Shown here one piece after another: positions 51,621 through 55,119 of a DNA stretch of 55,119 nt. Each line of letters begins with the position of its first letter. The stretch's first letter is position 1. The notes beneath the pieces were generated by a model. It had not been told where the DNA came from. It saw only the letters and a list, made by a program, of their open reading frames with translations, and did not search any database. Origin of the DNA: Candidatus Helarchaeota archaeon. GTDB lineage: Archaea; Asgardarchaeota; Lokiarchaeia; Helarchaeales; HEL-GB-A. Location: positions 1 through 55,119 of the forward strand of contig JABXJT010000028.1 of the NCBI GenBank assembly GCA_013375455.1. The letters are read 5' to 3'. The position numbers and the translations under genes were made by a program.

Positions 51621-52748
51621 ATGAAAATGGCAATAGATATTAATAATCCCAAGGAACAAAATGAAGAAAAAATGCGCAAAACTGAGTCTGAAGAGGATGT
51701 AATGCGCAAAACTGAGTCTGAAGAGGATGTAATGCGCAAAACTGAGTCTGAAGAGGATGTAATGCGCAAAACTGTAAAATGCGCAAATCCAGTTGAAATA
51801 ACGTTCTTCTGCGAACTTGAAGGATATGACATCAAGACGCTAAATTCAACGACAGGGAAGGGATCCTACATGCTCAAGGTGGGGCAGAGGACGGTTACAG
51901 TCACCTACACATCGAAGAGGAAGGAGATAGACAAAAACATCACCTTAACCCTATATAAGTTGAAAGGGTTTCGTGGTTTCTTACGTAGGGCTGCGGAAAC
52001 CCGGTTATTAAAGCTGAAAACAGCAGGGAAAGTGGCGACCGGTCCATGCACTCCTAACGCCAATTATCCGCATCAGGAGATCTTAGATGCGCATCTTGAA
52101 ATGGGGTACCATCGCCAGGGGGCGTGTAACCCGAAGTGCTTGGTGCGGCGGATTTATGGGAGTTTGGATTACCCCGCGTCAGTCAAAATTTTTCCCCCTT
52201 ACATCGCGAAACCTAAGGCTGAAAACATTCCCATCCCGGTGACTCAATATCTGGATGAGAATGTTGGGGCTATCTTCGGATTTGACTACTGCATCAAGTA
52301 CCACAATGGCGAATCCAACCTCAAGGTGGAGACCTTCAACATCATTAATAGAAAAACCGAGCTGGCGGTCAATAACTTCATGAAGCACGTGGCATGTGGC
52401 GTCTTTCCATTCAAAGTGATCTTCTCATTGAACTCCGGGACAACACGGGATTTACTAGAGAACATTGGATTTTTCGTTGCAACCCTCTTCGAGATAAACG
52501 GTGGAAACGTTCAAATTGGAGCGGATAAAAACAACGGCTCTGGACAGGTCAAAATCAAGATTAACGATGTCAGGGTAAATCAAAAGATCCCTGAGGTCGA
52601 GAAATTTGTACGATCTGAAGAAACAACCACGCATCTAATTGAATTTGGTGATACCAAGCTCCAAGATACCGTGACTGAGTATGTTCTTGCCCCATCATTC
52701 GCAGAACATGCCCTAGAAACCTTCACTGCTTCTTTGAGGAATGCGTGA
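51621..52748 (+). CDS. Cas7-like RAMP protein
   Basis: Cas7 proteins form the helical backbone that coats the guide RNA in class 1 CRISPR effectors. Visible features fit a diverged Cas7 of the Csf2/Csc2 kind: ITLTLYKLKGFRGFLRRAAETRLL resembles the G-x-LRRAA strand-helix, and CLVRRIYGSLDYPASVKIFPPYI resembles the C-x-hh-hhG-S..AS-hh loop. A GACNPKC cysteine pair precedes it. About 45 N-terminal residues are low-complexity, made by a 30-bp repeat, so the domain proper may begin near 51762-51790. Usable starts are ATG 51621, 51630 and the ATGs within the repeats. The stop overlaps the next start. The class is inferred; a structure comparison would decide. Confidence 0.62.
   Translation: MKMAIDINNPKEQNEEKMRKTESEEDVMRKTESEEDVMRKTESEEDVMRKTVKCANPVEITFFCELEGYDIKTLNSTTGKGSYMLKVGQRTVTVTYTSKRKEIDKNITLTLYKLKGFRGFLRRAAETRLLKLKTAGKVATGPCTPNANYPHQEILDAHLEMGYHRQGACNPKCLVRRIYGSLDYPASVKIFPPYIAKPKAENIPIPVTQYLDENVGAIFGFDYCIKYHNGESNLKVETFNIINRKTELAVNNFMKHVACGVFPFKVIFSLNSGTTRDLLENIGFFVATLFEINGGNVQIGADKNNGSGQVKIKINDVRVNQKIPEVEKFVRSEETTTHLIEFGDTKLQDTVTEYVLAPSFAEHALETFTASLRNA
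51672..51774 (+). repeat. In-frame 30-bp tandem repeat at the start of the cas7-like gene
   Basis: Three exact copies (51672-51701, 51702-51731, 51732-51761) and a 13-nt partial fourth encode MRKTESEEDV each time. Each unit ends in GAGGATGTA followed by the next unit's ATG, so every unit brings its own GAGG ribosome binding site and start codon. The exact identity of the copies suggests recent slippage. Confidence 0.85.
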
Positions 52749-54295
52749 TGCAATTCTTGCGCGCGGAATTTCAGGTAGTTACGCCTATCGTGCATAATAC
52801 CCAGTTCATCAGTGGGCACTACTTCCACCGGTACTTTAATCATAACACCAATGCGTTGGGGGTCATTGTTGATCACGATAAATTAGAGAGAGTTGACAAG
52901 ACGGATTATTTTGCTCCTTACACGCTCCCCGCCAAGTTTCACATCGAATTCTATAATGGTCTCTCGCGTGTTGTACCCTATTCCCCCCTCTTTTTTGGAA
53001 GGCGCAAAATTTACACTCTTGAGAATTTGCTGTTGATGGATATCTTGAACCCTTCCCCCGATCAACTTACGGAATTTAAAGAGGTCATTAGAACCACCAG
53101 AGAGTTTCAGTTTGGGGGGAAAGAATCGGATGGGAATGGGATCTGCCATTATCTTTATGCTAATTTGTATGATTACGAATATTCTGTTCCAACATCCAAG
53201 GATTTTATTATCGAGTTCATGAGTGACCTCATTCCACGGAAAAAAATTTCTACCCAAGGTCTCGTCAAGCTTCTTCAGTCGCGGATTCCTGGCCCGCCCC
53301 CCAGGGATTATCAATTGGTCACGAAATCGCTCGCTGAATTTGAGCAAAAGAAATATTACATTAAGGAGAACATGGAGTTCCAGGTGGTTCCGCAATCTTT
53401 CATGATGCACTTTCAAACGAATTATCCCGAATATAATAAATACCTTGCCGAAGTGGGGCTTCAGGGGATCGGGCAGCTCCGGAGCGCTGGCTTGGGAAAG
53501 TTTCGACTGCGAGATCCCGAGGCATCTCCGATGCAACACCATGGAAGCTACATCCCTGCTGTAGCGGATTTTTCTGAGGAGGAAAAACAATTTCTCAAAG
53601 CCGCCTTGCTCCACGACCTCATCCCTAAAGTTGGAGGGATCGATTTCCTGAATGAATACTATGACACGAATCATAACTTGAGTGGTTTGTTACTAAAGCT
53701 CCATTACGAGTGGCATGAGCTCCGCCAAAAAATCCCGATAACATTACGGCAGTTCCTTCAACAGGTAAAGGATCAGCATGGTAAAAAAGTATCGGTCTAT
53801 TACTATAGGTTGGCTCTCGCTGATCAATTGGCTGCAATGCTGACCCGCGTGAAGAGAGTCCCTACCTACTCGCGGTATATTATTGGGCACGGTATCACTG
53901 AAAAAGTTGATTTGTTAGGGTTGTCCCAATCGCTCCTCCCAATCGAATCCCCTTTTAGGCTCTGGAAATCCATAATGAAGTCCTCAGAACTCGCTTTACT
54001 AAATGAAGCTTTGGCATATGGGGATCAACCCCTTTCAACGCATCTTTTACTAACCCTGAACTTCGGATCCTACTTGATCCGTGAGAAAACCGCCTACGTC
54101 CTTGCGAAGTTGATGCCGAGAAGTGAAAAGAAGTTTCTTGAAACCTTTTGGTATAAGATTTTCAATATTACCCAAAAAAAAGAGGTGTGTGTTTATGTAA
54201 TCGAGGAGAAAATACCAAAGTATCCGACCGCATTGGTGAAGAAAGCTTTGGTAAAATCCATTCGTCCGGAGACCGGTTGGCTCCGCATTCAGTGA
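52748..54295 (+). CDS. Cas5/Cas6-like RAMP protein fused to an HD-like domain
   Basis: The N-terminus (MQFLRAEFQVVTPIVHNTQF) looks like the first strand of a RAMP fold. Near residues 237-255 lies VGLQGIGQLRSAGLGKFRL, a glycine-rich loop of the G-x-G-x5-G-x-G kind found after the last helix of Cas5 and Cas6. The next region carries an HD-like pattern: ALLHDLIP, then LHYEWHEL, then YYRLALADQLAAML, comparable with HD nuclease domains of Cas3 and Cas10. A helical C-terminal part of about 130 residues follows. The ATG overlaps the cas7-like stop by one base; a GTG at 52745 is also possible. If both parts work, guide binding and DNA cleavage would be joined in one chain. Confidence 0.52.
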   Translation: MQFLRAEFQVVTPIVHNTQFISGHYFHRYFNHNTNALGVIVDHDKLERVDKTDYFAPYTLPAKFHIEFYNGLSRVVPYSPLFFGRRKIYTLENLLLMDILNPSPDQLTEFKEVIRTTREFQFGGKESDGNGICHYLYANLYDYEYSVPTSKDFIIEFMSDLIPRKKISTQGLVKLLQSRIPGPPPRDYQLVTKSLAEFEQKKYYIKENMEFQVVPQSFMMHFQTNYPEYNKYLAEVGLQGIGQLRSAGLGKFRLRDPEASPMQHHGSYIPAVADFSEEEKQFLKAALLHDLIPKVGGIDFLNEYYDTNHNLSGLLLKLHYEWHELRQKIPITLRQFLQQVKDQHGKKVSVYYYRLALADQLAAMLTRVKRVPTYSRYIIGHGITEKVDLLGLSQSLLPIESPFRLWKSIMKSSELALLNEALAYGDQPLSTHLLLTLNFGSYLIREKTAYVLAKLMPRSEKKFLETFWYKIFNITQKKEVCVYVIEEKIPKYPTALVKKALVKSIRPETGWLRIQ

Positions 54296-54314
54296 CGAGC
54301 GGATGATCAATAAT

Positions 54315-54343
54315 ATAAATGTAAGTTTAAAAAAGTGTTGGGT
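54315..54343 (+). repeat. 29-nt direct repeat, copy 2
   Basis: The second copy of the repeat at 51562-51590, same orientation, differing at two positions (T for A at position 12 and A for T at position 20). It begins 19 nt after the stop of the HD-like gene and marks the downstream side of the two-gene cassette. Confidence 0.65.
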
Positions 54344-54387
54344 AACATCGCCGTGCCATTACTGCACGCTCGTCATTCTTAAGTACT

Positions 54388-54416
54388 TTCAAACCGAAAT
54401 AAAAATAAGGTTTGAA
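54388..54416. repeat. 8-bp inverted repeat between the RAMP cassette and tRNA-Leu
   Basis: TTCAAACC (54388-54395) and GGTTTGAA (54409-54416) are perfect inverted copies separated by 13 AT-rich nucleotides. It may be a terminator hairpin for the RAMP cassette or a regulator site near the tRNA promoter. It contains no T-run on either strand. Confidence 0.4.
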
Positions 54417-54426
54417 GGATTATCAA

Positions 54427-54434
54427 TATAAAAA
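54427..54434 (+). promoter_or_regulatory. TATA box of the tRNA-Leu gene
   Basis: TATAAAAA lies 45 nt before the mature tRNA 5' end, which would allow a 5' leader of about 20 nt removed by RNase P. Confidence 0.45.
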
Positions 54435-54478
54435 GTCACGTTCCCTTTGGAATTGGTTCATTCAGATGCAAAAACCTT

Positions 54479-54621
54479 GCGGAGGTTCCCAAGCTTGGCC
54501 AAAGGGGCAGGGTTCAGGTCCCTGTAGCGTAGGAAATTTGTCCAGCGATAAATTTGCGCAAGCTTTCGTGGGTTCAAATCAGGATGAAATAATTCATTTT
54601 GGGAAATTCCCACCCTCCGCA
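54479..54621 (+). tRNA. tRNA-Leu (anticodon CAG) with two predicted introns
   Basis: The acceptor GCGGAGG (54479-54485) pairs with CCTCCGC (54614-54620), discriminator A at 54621. The D-arm is CCC/GGG with GG at 54497-54498; the anticodon arm is CAGGG/CCCTG with CAG at 54515-54517. The T-arm GTGGG-TTCAAAT (54568-54579) meets its partner CCCAC only at 54609-54613, so about 29 nt interrupt the T-arm. The variable region (54525-54567, 43 nt) is about 29 nt longer than a normal tRNA-Leu arm and contains AAATTT inverted copies, suggesting a second intron. Exact splice sites are ambiguous by a few bases. Archaeal tRNA splicing endonuclease removes such non-canonical introns through bulge-helix-bulge folds. 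CCA is not encoded. Confidence 0.75.
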
Positions 54622-54656
54622 TTCAAATCCAAATATTTCTTAGAGAGGTCTTACAA

Positions 54657-55119
54657 TTGACAATAGATAAGAAATGGTTCATCGGAAAAATCAATGGCTT
54701 TCTATCACTGGATGAAAGCAATCGAATGTCAAAGGTTGATGGGGCGCTTCTTTTCAACCCTGATGTCCTCGTTGGATTCGTTTCAGGTAATGATCCCCTT
54801 TTTGATGAATACAAACAGATCATTGGTAACTTCCATCTCACACCCGCTGAGGTTTATAGTTGGTTTTGTGAAGCGAACAACATTGTCCCATCCCCCATCG
54901 AAAAAATCTCAGTTGTGGCTTTCATCCTTCCTATTAACGAGTATACGAAAAAAGAAAATTTTGAATATTCAAGAGAATGGCCTAGCGAACGATGGGCCCA
55001 CACCCGATTATTTGGGGAGATGGCTAATGAAAAATTGCAAGCATATCTCGTTGATGAATTAAAAATAGAGGGTATTAACGCGATTGCTCCAACTCTAGAA
55101 AAAAAACTTTTTAGAATGA
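54657..55119 (+). CDS. Iron-sulfur protein related to epoxyqueuosine reductase/reductive dehalogenase group (5' part)
   Basis: From TTG 54657, with GAGAGGT 7 nt before it, an open frame runs 154 codons to the window edge. The segment VAFILPINEYTKKEN, then PSERWAHTRLFGEMANEKLQAYLVDEL and INAIAPTLEKKLF, resembles the part preceding the iron-sulfur domain in COG1600-type proteins, where NWSERH and ferredoxin cysteines normally follow; these lie outside the window. It starts 36 nt after tRNA-Leu. Substrate unknown. The identification is by resemblance of a partial sequence. Confidence 0.5.
   Translation, partial: MTIDKKWFIGKINGFLSLDESNRMSKVDGALLFNPDVLVGFVSGNDPLFDEYKQIIGNFHLTPAEVYSWFCEANNIVPSPIEKISVVAFILPINEYTKKENFEYSREWPSERWAHTRLFGEMANEKLQAYLVDELKIEGINAIAPTLEKKLFRM

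Noticed and set aside
51672..51774. CRISPR array
   Set aside because: The 30-bp units are directly tandem with no spacers and lie in frame inside a coding region.
54694..55062. 122-residue frame overlapping the end of the window
   Set aside because: It is out of frame with the TTG 54657 gene, which has a ribosome binding site and reads as a recognisable protein to the window edge.

Overview
The window looks like a piece of an AT-rich archaeal genome, most probably an Asgard archaeon of the Lokiarchaeia type. The archaeal evidence is uL2 and uL23, a NOG1-type GTPase, UPF0248, TATA-like boxes before genes, many TTG and GTG starts with GGAGG-type ribosome binding sites, and a tRNA-Leu with two apparent introns outside the anticodon loop. 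The Asgard placement rests on a selenocysteine-type MvhD/VhuD gene followed by an RNA fold, plus several heterodisulfide reductase genes beside MetF/MetV. It is an inference; no single gene here proves it.

Layout. 0-1.7 kb: metF-metV on the minus strand. 1.9-4.3 kb: a two-gene uronate cassette (uxaB, kduI) that looks bacterial. 4.5-6.0 kb: an IS1341-type tnpB element with TAAA-loop hairpins at both ends. 6.1-20.8 kb: a plus-strand heterodisulfide reductase superoperon. It holds three tandem HdrA units (fused with MvhD; fused with a separate selenocysteine MvhD; split into two genes), a helix-turn-helix/ferredoxin fusion protein, HdrC and HdrB. 20.8-33.8 kb: mixed genes, including a DUF362 protein, a 7-helix membrane protein with a UbiA prenyltransferase, two archaeal hypothetical proteins, a subtilisin, a QueT-like transporter, zinc-ribbon and TPR proteins, and a GC-rich, possibly structured RNA stretch. 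33.8-41 kb: information and housekeeping genes: L2-L23, an M28 peptidase with membrane helices, PRPP synthetase, an AmmeMemoRadiSam enzyme, NOG1, UPF0248 and a PhoU/TrkA-C protein.

41.2-55.1 kb is accessory and looks like a defence island. It opens with a Panacea-type antitoxin and a RelE-like toxin. Next come three overlapping genes: an SF2 helicase with a C-terminal cysteine cluster, a calcineurin-like phosphoesterase with zinc knuckles, and a 1379-residue protein. That protein joins a degenerate helicase-like region, zinc knuckles, a Cas1-like integrase domain with a recognisable E-H-D-D active site, and an OB-fold. After two small membrane genes on the other strand comes a two-gene cassette: a Cas7-like RAMP protein and a protein joining a Cas5/Cas6-like glycine-rich loop to an HD-like domain. 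A 29-nt direct repeat lies on each side of this cassette. No CRISPR array, Cas2, Cas8 or Cas10 is visible. Together these genes look like an undescribed, derived class 1 CRISPR-Cas-like system in which helicase, HD domain, RAMP proteins and Cas1 integrase are redistributed among unusual fusions.

The window ends in the tRNA-Leu gene and the start of a gene resembling the epoxyqueuosine reductase/reductive dehalogenase group of iron-sulfur proteins.
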